NCBI RefSeq assembly: GCF_030296695.1
Contig: NZ_AP027737.1
Coordinates: forward strand, 558,001 to 622,000
Source: Agromyces mangrovi
Lineage (GTDB): Bacteria > Actinomycetota > Actinomycetes > Actinomycetales > Microbacteriaceae
Length of the DNA stretch: 64,000 nt
Direction: 5' to 3'
Below the pieces are notes generated by a model. The model was not told where the DNA came from. It did not search any database and saw only the letters and a list, made by a program, of their open reading frames with translations. The position numbers and the translations under genes were made by a program. Shown in pieces: positions 49,683 to 57,804 of the stretch; the stretch's first letter is position 1; each line of letters opens with the position of its first letter.

Positions 49683-51452
49683 ATGACCGACCCCCGCGTC
49701 GCGCCGATCCGCGCGTTCAACCGCACCACCACCGAACGCCTCGGCGTGCTCGAGGAGCAGTACCTGGCGCGAGGGCGACCGCTCGGCCAGGACCGCGTCC
49801 TCTGGGAGATCGGCACGTCGGGCGCCGACGTGCGCGAACTACGCGCCCGGCTCGGACTGGATTCGGGGTACCTCAGCAGGCAGCTGCGCGCCCTCGAGCA
49901 GGAGGGGCTCGTCGCTATCGAGACGTCGCCCGACGACGCGCGGGTGCGCCGGGCACGCCTCACCGCGGCCGGCACGTCCGAGCTCGACGAGCTCGACCGT
50001 CGTTCGGACGACCTGGTGGGCGACATCCTCGCCCCGCTCACCGAGCGCCAGCGCGACGCCCTGGTCGACGCGGCCGACACCGTCCGGCGGCTGTTCACCG
50101 CCTCCGCGGTGTCGATCCAGGCCGTCGACCCGGCGACGGCGGCTGCCCGGACCGCCGTCGAGGCGTACCACCGCACGCTCGACGCGCGCTTCCCGGGCGG
50201 TTTCCGCGCGGAGCGCAGCCGCCCCGCGGCCGACGACGCGTTCCGCGCGCCGCGCGGCGCGTTCCTCGTGGCCGTGCACGGCGACCGCCCGGTCGGATGC
50301 CTCGGGCTGGCCTTCCCCGACGACCGGACCGCCGAGCTCCGCCGCATGTGGGTCGCCGACGACCTCCGCGGTGCCGGGCTGGGCCGCCGGCTGCTGGCAG
50401 AGGCGGAGCGCCGCGCCGCCGACGCGGGCGCCCGGAGCATCCGACTCGAGACGAACGGCTCGCTCACGGAGGCGATCGGGCTCTACCGGGCATCCGGCTA
50501 CCGCGAGGTCGCACCGTTCAACGACGAGCCGTACGCGCACCACTGGTTCGAGAAGCGGTTCGCCGACGACCCCGCGTCCGCGCCCCGCGTCGGGTTCATC
50601 GGCCTCGGCATCATGGGCCGGCCGATGGCGGAGCGCCTCGCGGGCAGCGGTGTGCCGCTCACCACGTGGACCCGGACCCCGACCGACGACGCCTGGCCCG
50701 TGGGCACCGACGTGCGCAGCGCGGCATCCGTCGCCGACGTCTTCGCCGGTTGCGACACCGTGTTCGTCATGCTCCGCGACGCCGACGCGGTCGACGCGGT
50801 GCTGCGCCGAGCCCCGGGCGGGCTCGCCGCGCTCGTGCGCGGTCGGACGATCATCAACACCGGCACCCTCTCCCCCAGCTTCTCGCGCACCCTCGCCGAC
50901 GAGGTCGAGCGGGCAGGCGGATGCTACGTCGAGGCGCCCGTCTCGGGCTCGCGCATCCCCGCCGAACGCGGCGAGCTCGTGGCGATGCTCGCCGGCCGGG
51001 CCGACGACCTCCGGCGCATCCGCCCGCTGCTCGAGCCGCTCTGCGCGCAGGTCACCGACTGCGGCGCCGTGCCGGCCGGGATCGAGATGAAGCTCGCGGC
51101 CAACGTGCTCGTGCTCGCGACCATGTCGGGCCTCGCGGAGTCGTTCCGCTTCGCCCGCGCGCACGGCCTCGACGTCGGGCGCCTGCGCGACATCCTCGAC
51201 GCCGGGCAGATGTCGTCGCCGATCTCGCGCGTGAAGACCGCGAAGCTCGTCGCCGAGGACTACGCCGCCCAGGTCGCCGTCACGGATGCGCTCGCGAACG
51301 CCCGCCTCATCGCCGACGCGGCGGCGGCCACGGGCGTGCCCGTGCCGCTCACCGAGTGCAGCGGCGACCTCCTCGCCGAGGCGGTCGCGCGCGGCGACGG
51401 CGCGCTCGACGCGGTGGCGATGGCGCGCACGTCAGGTGCGACGGAACGTTGA
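49683..51452 (+). CDS. MarR - GNAT acetyltransferase - 3-hydroxyisobutyrate dehydrogenase-like triple fusion
   Basis: 589 residues in one frame. Residues 1-145: MarR winged helix (VRELRARLGLDSGYLSRQLR, ETSPDDARVRRARLT). Residues 150-292: GNAT N-acetyltransferase with acetyl-CoA loop RGAGLGRRLL (229-238) and YRASGYREV. Residues 302-585: NAD(P)-dependent beta-hydroxyacid dehydrogenase with RVGFIGLGIMGRPMAERL (302-319), EAPVSGS (418-424) and catalytic Lys470 in GIEMKLAAN. The junction 293-301 has no start codon, and no reading frame has a stop there, so a one-base error cannot explain it. MarR-GNAT fusions are known; the added dehydrogenase is unusual. It is probably autoregulated through 49663-49682. 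Confidence 0.85.
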   Translation: MTDPRVAPIRAFNRTTTERLGVLEEQYLARGRPLGQDRVLWEIGTSGADVRELRARLGLDSGYLSRQLRALEQEGLVAIETSPDDARVRRARLTAAGTSELDELDRRSDDLVGDILAPLTERQRDALVDAADTVRRLFTASAVSIQAVDPATAAARTAVEAYHRTLDARFPGGFRAERSRPAADDAFRAPRGAFLVAVHGDRPVGCLGLAFPDDRTAELRRMWVADDLRGAGLGRRLLAEAERRAADAGARSIRLETNGSLTEAIGLYRASGYREVAPFNDEPYAHHWFEKRFADDPASAPRVGFIGLGIMGRPMAERLAGSGVPLTTWTRTPTDDAWPVGTDVRSAASVADVFAGCDTVFVMLRDADAVDAVLRRAPGGLAALVRGRTIINTGTLSPSFSRTLADEVERAGGCYVEAPVSGSRIPAERGELVAMLAGRADDLRRIRPLLEPLCAQVTDCGAVPAGIEMKLAANVLVLATMSGLAESFRFARAHGLDVGRLRDILDAGQMSSPISRVKTAKLVAEDYAAQVAVTDALANARLIADAAAATGVPVPLTECSGDLLAEAVARGDGALDAVAMARTSGATER

Positions 51453-51455
51453 GCC

Positions 51456-53090
51456 TCAGCCCCCGTCGGCGGCAACCTCGGGCTCGACCTCGGGTTCTCG
51501 GCGCGCCGACACCTCCGCCGGGAGGTTGCGCGAGAGGAAGAGCGAGAGCACGAGCAGCGCGAACACGATGAAGATCGCCTGCTTGAGCGCGTCGAGCTGC
51601 GAGTCGGCGTAGTCGCTCGCGATCGCCGTCGCAGTGGCCTCGTCGCCGCCCGCGTCGAGTACGAGCTGCTCGGCCTCCGCCTCGGAGACGATCGGCACGC
51701 CCGCCTCGACCCGCTCGATCACCTGGCTGCGCACATCGCCGGAGACGTCGGCGTTCACCTGGATGGCGGAGACCAGTCCCGAGCCGAGCAGCGTGATGAA
51801 CACGGAGCCCACGATCGCGGTGCCGAACGACGACCCCAGGTTCTGGAACGTGCCCTGCAGCCCGCCGACCTCCGACGAGTCGTCCTGCTCCACCGCCGAC
51901 ATGTTCACGTTGCCGAGCTGCGAGGCGAGCAGGCCGAACCCGGCGCCGGCGATGAACATGCCGATCGCGAACGGCCAGCCGACCAGCTCGGGTTGCAGCG
52001 CGACGAGGATGAAGAGGAGCCCGACGGCCATCGTGACCTGGCCGAGCTGCGCGATGCGCCGCGCCGACCTGCGGGCGGTGAGCCAGGACCCCACCGCGGA
52101 GAACACGACAAGGCCGAGCGACAGCGGCAGGATGCGCAGCCCCGTGCCGAGGGCGTCGTAGCCCTGCATCGTCTGCAGGTAGACCGGGATGACGAAGAAC
52201 AGCGCCGCGACCGCGAAGTACTGCACCAGGAACCCGGAGAGCCCGCTGCGCAGCGCGGCGATGCGGAAGAGGCGCACCTTGAGCAGGGGCATCCGCCCGC
52301 TCTCGGCCAGCTTGTGCTGACGCAGGAGGAACCACCAGAGCACCATGACGCCCGCGAGGATGAGGTACGTCACCGGCGAGATGCCGAGCGGCGCGATCTC
52401 CACGCCGCCGATCTCCGGCGGGGCCACGGGCACGAACCAGCCCCAGGTCTTCGACTGGAGCACGCCCAGCACGAGCATGGCCATGCCGCCGGCGGAGAGC
52501 AGCACGCTCGGCACGTCGATGCCCAGGCCCCGGTCGGCGGCGACGTCCTTGATGCGCCCCGAGACGATGAGGATGCCGATCATCACGATCGTCTCCGCGA
52601 CGAACACGTACCGCCACGAGGAGTAGGTCGTGACGAGTCCGCCGATGAGCGGGCCGGCGGCCGCGGCGAGGCCGGTCACCGCGCCGAGGATCGAGAACGC
52701 GACGACGCGCGCCCGACCCTCGTAGTTGATCGCTGCGAGCGAGGCGATCGCCGGGATCACGAGCACCGCGCCGAGCCCTTCCACGACCGACCAGCCGAGG
52801 AGCAGCACGGTGAGGTTCGGACTCAGCGCCGTCACGAGCGACCCGACGCCGTAGATCACCGCGCCGATGCGGAACGCGCGCGAGCGCCCCCACTTGTCGC
52901 CGAGCTTGCCGCCCGTGAGCATGAACGCGGCCATGGTCAGCGTGTAGAACGTGATGGCCGCCTGCATGCCCGTGATCGAGGTGCCGAGGTCGGACGCGAC
53001 CTGCGAGATCGACACGTTCATGACCGTGCTGTCGAGCACCATCACGAACTGCGCCACGGCCAGGACGACGATCACGAATCCGTGCTTCAC
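51456..53090 (-). CDS. MFS transporter, DHA2 (14-helix) family
   Basis: 544 residues with 14 hydrophobic helices: VMVLDSTVMNVSISQVASDL, GGKLGDKWGRSRAF, VEGLGAVLVIPA and SSWRYVFVAETIV are DHA2 signatures of drug exporters. A long periplasmic-type loop (about 430-490, acidic) precedes the last helix, as in EmrB-like exporters. The GTG at 53090 is seven bases from TAGGGT (53098-53103, minus strand), a leaderless pattern. It ends four bases from the fusion gene's stop, tail to tail. Confidence 0.9.
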   Translation of the reverse strand: MKHGFVIVVLAVAQFVMVLDSTVMNVSISQVASDLGTSITGMQAAITFYTLTMAAFMLTGGKLGDKWGRSRAFRIGAVIYGVGSLVTALSPNLTVLLLGWSVVEGLGAVLVIPAIASLAAINYEGRARVVAFSILGAVTGLAAAAGPLIGGLVTTYSSWRYVFVAETIVMIGILIVSGRIKDVAADRGLGIDVPSVLLSAGGMAMLVLGVLQSKTWGWFVPVAPPEIGGVEIAPLGISPVTYLILAGVMVLWWFLLRQHKLAESGRMPLLKVRLFRIAALRSGLSGFLVQYFAVAALFFVIPVYLQTMQGYDALGTGLRILPLSLGLVVFSAVGSWLTARRSARRIAQLGQVTMAVGLLFILVALQPELVGWPFAIGMFIAGAGFGLLASQLGNVNMSAVEQDDSSEVGGLQGTFQNLGSSFGTAIVGSVFITLLGSGLVSAIQVNADVSGDVRSQVIERVEAGVPIVSEAEAEQLVLDAGGDEATATAIASDYADSQLDALKQAIFIVFALLVLSLFLSRNLPAEVSARREPEVEPEVAADGG

Positions 53091-53138
53091 AGCACCGACC
53101 CTAGCGGCGCCGGGCCTCGCCGTGTGGCGGAACGACGA

Positions 53139-53168
53139 AGCCCCCGGCACGTATCCGTACCAGGGGCT
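53139..53168 (-). terminator. Terminator hairpin of tRNA-Ala
   Basis: AGCCCCCGG (53139-53147) pairs with CCAGGGGCT (53160-53168) with one mismatch and a 12-base loop. On the minus strand it lies about 10 bases after the tRNA and is followed by TCGTCGTT. It separates the tRNA from the MFS promoter. Confidence 0.55.
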
Positions 53169-53177
53169 CCGCTTCGG

Positions 53178-53250
53178 TGGACCCAGGGGGATTCGAACCC
53201 CCGACCTTCTCATTGCGAACGAGACGCGCTACCAACTGCGCCATGGGCCC
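53178..53250 (-). tRNA. tRNA-Ala (anticodon CGC)
   Basis: 73 bases on the minus strand. Acceptor GGGCCCA pairs with TGGGTCC (one G-U) and the discriminator is A; D-arm GCGCAGTTGGTAGCGC; anticodon arm TCTCG-TTCGCAA-TGAGA with anticodon CGC, reading the GCG codon; T-arm GGGGGTTCGAATCCCCC. CCA is not encoded. Confidence 0.95.
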
Positions 53251-53319
53251 GAGCGACATTCACCATATCACCACGGCGAGCGCACTCCGAATCGAGCGGC
53301 GCCCCGCCCGCGCGGCCGT

Positions 53320-54204
53320 TCAGCCCGCGACGCGGCGACGTCGCAGCACGGCGTCGAGGTCGGTCAGACCGGGCCCCGTGTCGCCCACGACACCCATCGA
53401 CGCGTAGCGGTTCGGCGCTGCGGAAGCCTCCTCCGCGGCCGCCGATGCGGATGCCCCGGCGCGAGGCTGCGGCGCCTGCACCGGCGCCCGCTGCCCGTCG
53501 CTGCGCGCCGGTGCCGCCTGCTCGCGCCCGGCGATGCGCGACCCGTAGCCACCGGTCACGCGCGCGGCGATCGACGTCACGTCCGGGCGCATTGCTGCGG
53601 CCCGCTGCTCGAGCGCGGCCTCGCTCGCGGCACGCCGCAGCTGCTCCGCCGCCTCGATCGACGCCATGGCGGTCGCGGCGATGCTGCCGCGCGAGAGCAC
53701 GAGCGGCTTCGGCAGCGGCTGCGGGGTCCAGCCGCCCTCGGCGGCCTCCCGCGTGAACTCGATGGGCTCGAACGTCGCCTGCTGGGGTGCGGGCGCATCG
53801 GATGCCACGGGCTGTTCCGCCGCCGCGGGCGCGACGCGTCGGCGCGCCAGCGCCACGATGCCGCCGAACGAGGCGACCATGCCCGCGCCACCGGCGAGCG
53901 CGACGAACTCGCTCATGCCGAACGCGAGCCCGACGAGGCCGACCACGACCGTGATGAGCGAGAGCAGCAGGCCGAGCGAGCACATGGCGCGACGCCGGCG
54001 CAGTCGTCGGCGGGCCGCGCCGCTCGCCTCGCGCACGGTGGCGGCGGCGACACGGCGCGCCTCTGCGGCGCGCAGCCGCGCGGCCTTCTCCTCGGCCTCG
54101 GCGAGCGCGCGCCGGGCCTCGGCCTCGTGCTCGGCGGCACGTTCCTGCTTGCGCAGCAGCCGCTCCTGCTCGGCGATCGCGCGCGCGTTCGCCTCGACGG
54201 TCAC
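53320..54204 (-). CDS. Coiled-coil membrane protein of unknown function
   Basis: 294 residues. Residues 5-72 form a highly charged Glu/Ala/Arg coiled coil; two hydrophobic helices follow (about 75-97 and 99-119); the rest is a low-complexity Ala/Pro cytoplasmic or external tail with a conserved-looking end (RYASMGVVGDTGPGLTDL, VLRRRR). Not recognised. The GTG at 54204 overlaps the stop of the small membrane gene (GTGA), so they are translated together. tRNA-Ala lies 70 bases downstream. Confidence 0.7.
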   Translation of the reverse strand: MTVEANARAIAEQERLLRKQERAAEHEAEARRALAEAEEKAARLRAAEARRVAAATVREASGAARRRLRRRRAMCSLGLLLSLITVVVGLVGLAFGMSEFVALAGGAGMVASFGGIVALARRRVAPAAAEQPVASDAPAPQQATFEPIEFTREAAEGGWTPQPLPKPLVLSRGSIAATAMASIEAAEQLRRAASEAALEQRAAAMRPDVTSIAARVTGGYGSRIAGREQAAPARSDGQRAPVQAPQPRAGASASAAAEEASAAPNRYASMGVVGDTGPGLTDLDAVLRRRRVAG

Positions 54205-54373
54205 GGGCTCGGGGTCTCCGACGTCTCGGCGAGGATGCGGAGCGTCTGCTGGAGGCGCACGGTGTTGCGCTCGGTCGCGAGGTACTGGCCTCGCCGCACC
54301 CAGCTCGGGAGCAGGTATGCGATCCAGAGCACGGCGGCGACGGCCAGAAGGATCCCCCGCCGAGCACGTCCAT
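54201..54373 (-). CDS. Small membrane protein, 57 residues (single-base frameshift)
   Basis: From the ATG at 54373 the frame reads MDVLGGG and, after adding one base in the C5 run 54354-54358 (+ strand), continues ILLAVAAVLWIAYLLPSWVR and then RRGQYLATERNTVRLQQTLR, ending ETPSP at the stop that overlaps the next GTG. One hydrophobic helix followed by a basic amphipathic segment. The start has an excellent leaderless promoter (54380-54409). Without the added base the frame makes a nonsense tail, so a sequence error is the simplest reading. Confidence 0.65.
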
Positions 54374-54379
54374 GCGCCA

Positions 54380-54409
54380 ACGGTACGGCCGCGCGGAACC
54401 GGCCGACAA
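54380..54409 (-). promoter_or_regulatory. Leaderless promoter of the small membrane protein operon
   Basis: Minus strand: TTGTCG (54404-54409), 18 bases, TACCGT (54380-54385), then six bases to the ATG at 54373. Both hexamers are close to the main sigma-factor consensus. Confidence 0.65.
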
Positions 54410-54458
54410 CAGCGCTCCGGCGTGTCCGCGCGATCTGGCCGAGCGCAGCGCCCGGGCG

Positions 54459-55118
54459 CTACCGGTCGGGCTGCAGCGGGTACGCGGCCGCGGCCCGGTC
54501 GTCCGGGCTGATCCGCGCGGCATCCGCCGGCACCCGGCCCTCGCGCCAGCGCCGCAGCACGCCGCCGCGCACCTCCTCGACGACGAGCGCGAAGCAGAAG
54601 TGGTCGCGCCAGTCTCCGTCGATGTGGATGTACCGCCGACGCAGCCCCTCGTAGCGGAACCCGAGCTTCTCGACGACCCGCAGCGAGGCGGCGTTCTCGG
54701 GGCGGATGCAGATCTCCATGCGGTGCAGGCCGAGCTCGAAGAAGCAGTGGTCGGTGGCCAGCGCGACCGCGGTCGGCGTGATGCCGCGCCCGGCAGCGCG
54801 CTGCACGACCCAGTAGCCGATGGTCGCCGACGAGACCGAGCCGTAGGTGATCGACGAGACGTTCAACTGCCCGACGAGCTCGCCCGAGTCCTCGATGAGG
54901 AACGGGATCGCAGATCCGGCGCGCGCGTGCGCCAGGAGGTTGCGGATGCTCCCCCGGGTATCGAGGCTCGACGAGCCGGCGGGGTGCGTCGCCTCCCACC
55001 GGCGCAGCCAGGCGCGGTTGTCGAGCAGTTCCCGCTCGAGGGCCCGCGCGTCTCGCACGCGGATGGGGCGCAGGGTCACCGCGCCGTCACGCAGCGTGGG
55101 AAGCGCGGGACCGGCCAT
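54459..55118 (-). CDS. GNAT acetyltransferase, RimJ/RimL type
   Basis: 219 residues. The N-terminal VTLRPIRVRDARALERELLDN, IGYWVVQRAAGRGITPTAVA (acetyl-CoA loop) and RPENAASLRVVEKLGFRYEG match ribosomal-protein N-terminal acetyltransferases such as RimJ. The protein target is not predictable. It starts six bases after the galU stop, so the two are cotranscribed, an arrangement often seen in Actinobacteria. Confidence 0.9.
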   Translation of the reverse strand: MAGPALPTLRDGAVTLRPIRVRDARALERELLDNRAWLRRWEATHPAGSSSLDTRGSIRNLLAHARAGSAIPFLIEDSGELVGQLNVSSITYGSVSSATIGYWVVQRAAGRGITPTAVALATDHCFFELGLHRMEICIRPENAASLRVVEKLGFRYEGLRRRYIHIDGDWRDHFCFALVVEEVRGGVLRRWREGRVPADAARISPDDRAAAAYPLQPDR

Positions 55119-55124
55119 CCGGAC

Positions 55125-56024
<900 letters not shown>

Positions 56025-56031
56025 GCCGACC

Positions 56032-56091
56032 AGCGTATCCGTTCCGGGGCGTGCACAAGCGGCGGATGCCCCGGCGGCGCGCCCGTAGGAT
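56032..56091. promoter_or_regulatory. Divergent leaderless promoters of galU and the 5-formyl-THF cyclo-ligase gene
   Basis: The 73-base gap holds two outward -10 elements: TACGCT on the minus strand (56032-56037), seven bases from the galU ATG, and TAGGAT on the plus strand (56086-56091), six bases from the ATG at 56098. The -35 regions must overlap between them. No clear operator is visible. Confidence 0.6.
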
Positions 56092-56097
56092 GGGGCC

Positions 56098-56676
56098 ATG
56101 TCGGCCGACCCCGAGCATCGGAAGCGCACCCTGCGAGCCGAGCTGCGCGAGCGCCGCCGCACCCTCACCTCGACCGAGCGGTCGTCGGCGTCCGACGGGT
56201 TCACCGCCCGGCTCACCGAGCTGGTCGAGCAGCACGGCGCCCGGTCGCTCGCCTGCTACCTCTCGATGCCCGACGAACCCGACACCCGGCCGTTCGTGCG
56301 ATGGGCGGAGGATGCCGGCATCCGCGTGCTCTTCCCCATCAGCCGGGAGGACGGCCTGCTCGACTGGACCGTCGGCGAGGACCGCTCGGAGGTCACGGGC
56401 CTGCACGGCATCCCGGAGGCGACGGGCGAGCTGCTCGGTCCGATCGCGATCAACGACGTCGACCTCATCGTCGTGCCGGCCGCCGCGGTCGACGCCACGG
56501 GCACCCGGCTCGGCTGGGGTCGGGGCTATTTCGACAAGACCCTGGGATCGATGGGACAATGTCCCCCGGTCTACGCCGTCGTCTACGACACCGAGTTCGT
56601 CGACGACGTGCCGCGCGAGCGACACGACCAGCCGGTCGACGGCGTCGTGACGCCCACGCGCATCGTCTCCTTCTGA
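56098..56676 (+). CDS. 5-formyltetrahydrofolate cyclo-ligase
   Basis: 192 residues, family-typical. Converts 5-formyl-THF to 5,10-methenyl-THF with ATP. Visible motifs: LRAELRERRRTL (substrate-side helix), ACYLSMPDEPDT, VVPAAAVDATGTRLGWGRGY and FDKTL (the ATP-binding signature). Leaderless start at 56098 (TAGGAT six bases upstream). It is followed 30 bases later by the FmdB-type gene, then mscL. Confidence 0.94.
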   Translation: MSADPEHRKRTLRAELRERRRTLTSTERSSASDGFTARLTELVEQHGARSLACYLSMPDEPDTRPFVRWAEDAGIRVLFPISREDGLLDWTVGEDRSEVTGLHGIPEATGELLGPIAINDVDLIVVPAAAVDATGTRLGWGRGYFDKTLGSMGQCPPVYAVVYDTEFVDDVPRERHDQPVDGVVTPTRIVSF

Positions 56677-56706
56677 CGGCGAGACTCCCCGAACGAGAGA
56701 ACGCCC

Positions 56707-57027
56707 GTGCCCACCTACGCCTACCGTTGCACCGAGTGCGACAACGCCTTCGACATCCAGCAGTCCTTCTCGGACGCCTCGCTGACCGAGTGCCCCGCGT
56801 GCGGCGGCCGCCTGCGCAAGGTGTTCGGCTCCATCGGCGTGACCTTCAACGGGTCTGGCTTCTACCGCACCGACTCGCGGTCGGGTGGGTCGAGCGGGTC
56901 CAGCACGGCGGCGAAGGCGGATGCCCCTGCCAAGACCGACTCCGGGTCGTCGACGTCGAGCGAGAAGTCGTCGAGCTCGTCCACCCCCGCGAAGGCGCCC
57001 GCCGCAACGAGTTCGTCATCGTCGTGA
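56707..57027 (+). CDS. FmdB-family zinc ribbon protein
   Basis: 106 residues. MPTYAYRCTECDNAFDIQQ and CPACGGRLRKVF give the zinc ribbon (Cys8, Cys11, Cys29, Cys32), with the family ending FNGSGFYRTDSR. The last 45 residues are a Ser/Ala/Lys-rich disordered tail. The function is unknown, though linkage with mscL is recurrent in actinobacteria. The GTG at 56707 has GAGAGAA upstream. Confidence 0.92.
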   Translation: MPTYAYRCTECDNAFDIQQSFSDASLTECPACGGRLRKVFGSIGVTFNGSGFYRTDSRSGGSSGSSTAAKADAPAKTDSGSSTSSEKSSSSSTPAKAPAATSSSSS

Positions 57028-57043
57028 GCTAGCGTGTCCTGAC

Positions 57044-57065
57044 GGACCGCGCGAGGGCGCGGCCC
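57044..57065 (+). terminator. Hairpin between FmdB and mscL genes
   Basis: CCGCGC (57047-57052) pairs with GCGCGG (57057-57062) across GAGG; GG and CC flanks extend the stem past one mismatch, followed by CGTTTCTCG. It may end FmdB transcription. Alternatively TAGCGT (57030-57035) is an mscL -10 and the hairpin lies in its leader. Confidence 0.45.
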
Positions 57066-57087
57066 GTTTCTCGTACGGGGAGGGTAC

Positions 57088-57531
57088 ATGCTCAAGGGTT
57101 TCCGCGACTTCATCATGCGGGGCAACGTCATCGACCTCGCGGTCGCCGTCGTCATCGGCGCGGCGTTCACCGCGGTCGTCAACGCCGTGGTGACCGGGCT
57201 GATCAATCCGGTGATCAGCATGTTCTTCCAGGCGGACTCGCTGAACGAGGCGATGAAGGTCCCGCTGTTCGGCGGCTCCGAGCTGTCGCTCGGACTCATC
57301 CTCGGCGCGATCATCAACTTCCTCGTCGTCGCCGCGGTCGTCTACTTCGTGTTCGTGATGCCGGTGAACCACGTCAAGCAGCGGGCTGAGGAGCGCATCC
57401 GCTCGGGGCAGCCGCCGGCCGCGGGCGACCCGCCCACGCCGACCGAGGTCGAGCTCCTCGGGCAGATCCGCGACCTGCTCGCCGAGCAGTCCGGCACGAC
57501 GCACACCGACGGACGGCACGCGGGGTCCTAG
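57088..57531 (+). CDS. mscL: Large-conductance mechanosensitive channel MscL
   Basis: 147 residues. The N-terminal amphipathic helix MLKGFRDFIMRGNVIDLAVA and VVIGAAFTAVVNAVV form the pore helix, the second helix is LGAIINFLVVAAVVYFVF, and the C-terminal TEVELLGQIRDLL is the cytoplasmic helical bundle. It releases solutes on osmotic downshock. GGGGAGGG precedes the ATG at 57088. It converges with the small gene of the pseudo-helicase operon, 24 bases away. Confidence 0.96.
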   Translation: MLKGFRDFIMRGNVIDLAVAVVIGAAFTAVVNAVVTGLINPVISMFFQADSLNEAMKVPLFGGSELSLGLILGAIINFLVVAAVVYFVFVMPVNHVKQRAEERIRSGQPPAAGDPPTPTEVELLGQIRDLLAEQSGTTHTDGRHAGS

Positions 57532-57555
57532 ACCGAACGGGTCCGCACCGCTCCT

Positions 57556-57804
57556 TCACCAGTGCGGCGGCCGCTCGCGCGTGATGCGCTCGTCGTCGCC
57601 GGACGCGCCCGGCTTCGGCTTCCGCGATGCTTCGTCGCGGGCGGGCGCCTCGGGCGACGGGTCGCTGCCGGGCGCGGGCGTCAGGCGCGCGCGCCGGGCG
57701 CCCCGAGCCCGTTCAACCCGCTGACGCGGTGGCTCATCAGAAGCCTCGCCGTCGGCGGCATCCGCTCGCTCGGCCCCGTCTGCATCGGGCGCCGTCGGGG
57801 TCAC
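57556..57804 (-). CDS. Small disordered protein coupled to the helicase-like gene
   Basis: 82 residues. The GTG at 57804 overlaps the helicase-like stop (GTGA), so translation is coupled. The sequence is acidic at the start (DADGAERADAADGEASDE), basic in the middle (RVERARGARRARL) and ends DDERITRERPPHW; no hydrophobic or structured core is visible. Not recognised. The conserved-looking aromatic end may be a docking motif. Confidence 0.65.
   Translation of the reverse strand: MTPTAPDADGAERADAADGEASDEPPRQRVERARGARRARLTPAPGSDPSPEAPARDEASRKPKPGASGDDERITRERPPHW

Noticed and set aside
50540..50600. MarR-GNAT and dehydrogenase being two genes joined by a sequencing error
   Set aside because: All three frames stay open for hundreds of bases around the junction and there is no ATG or GTG start for the dehydrogenase, so one added or lost base would not separate them.
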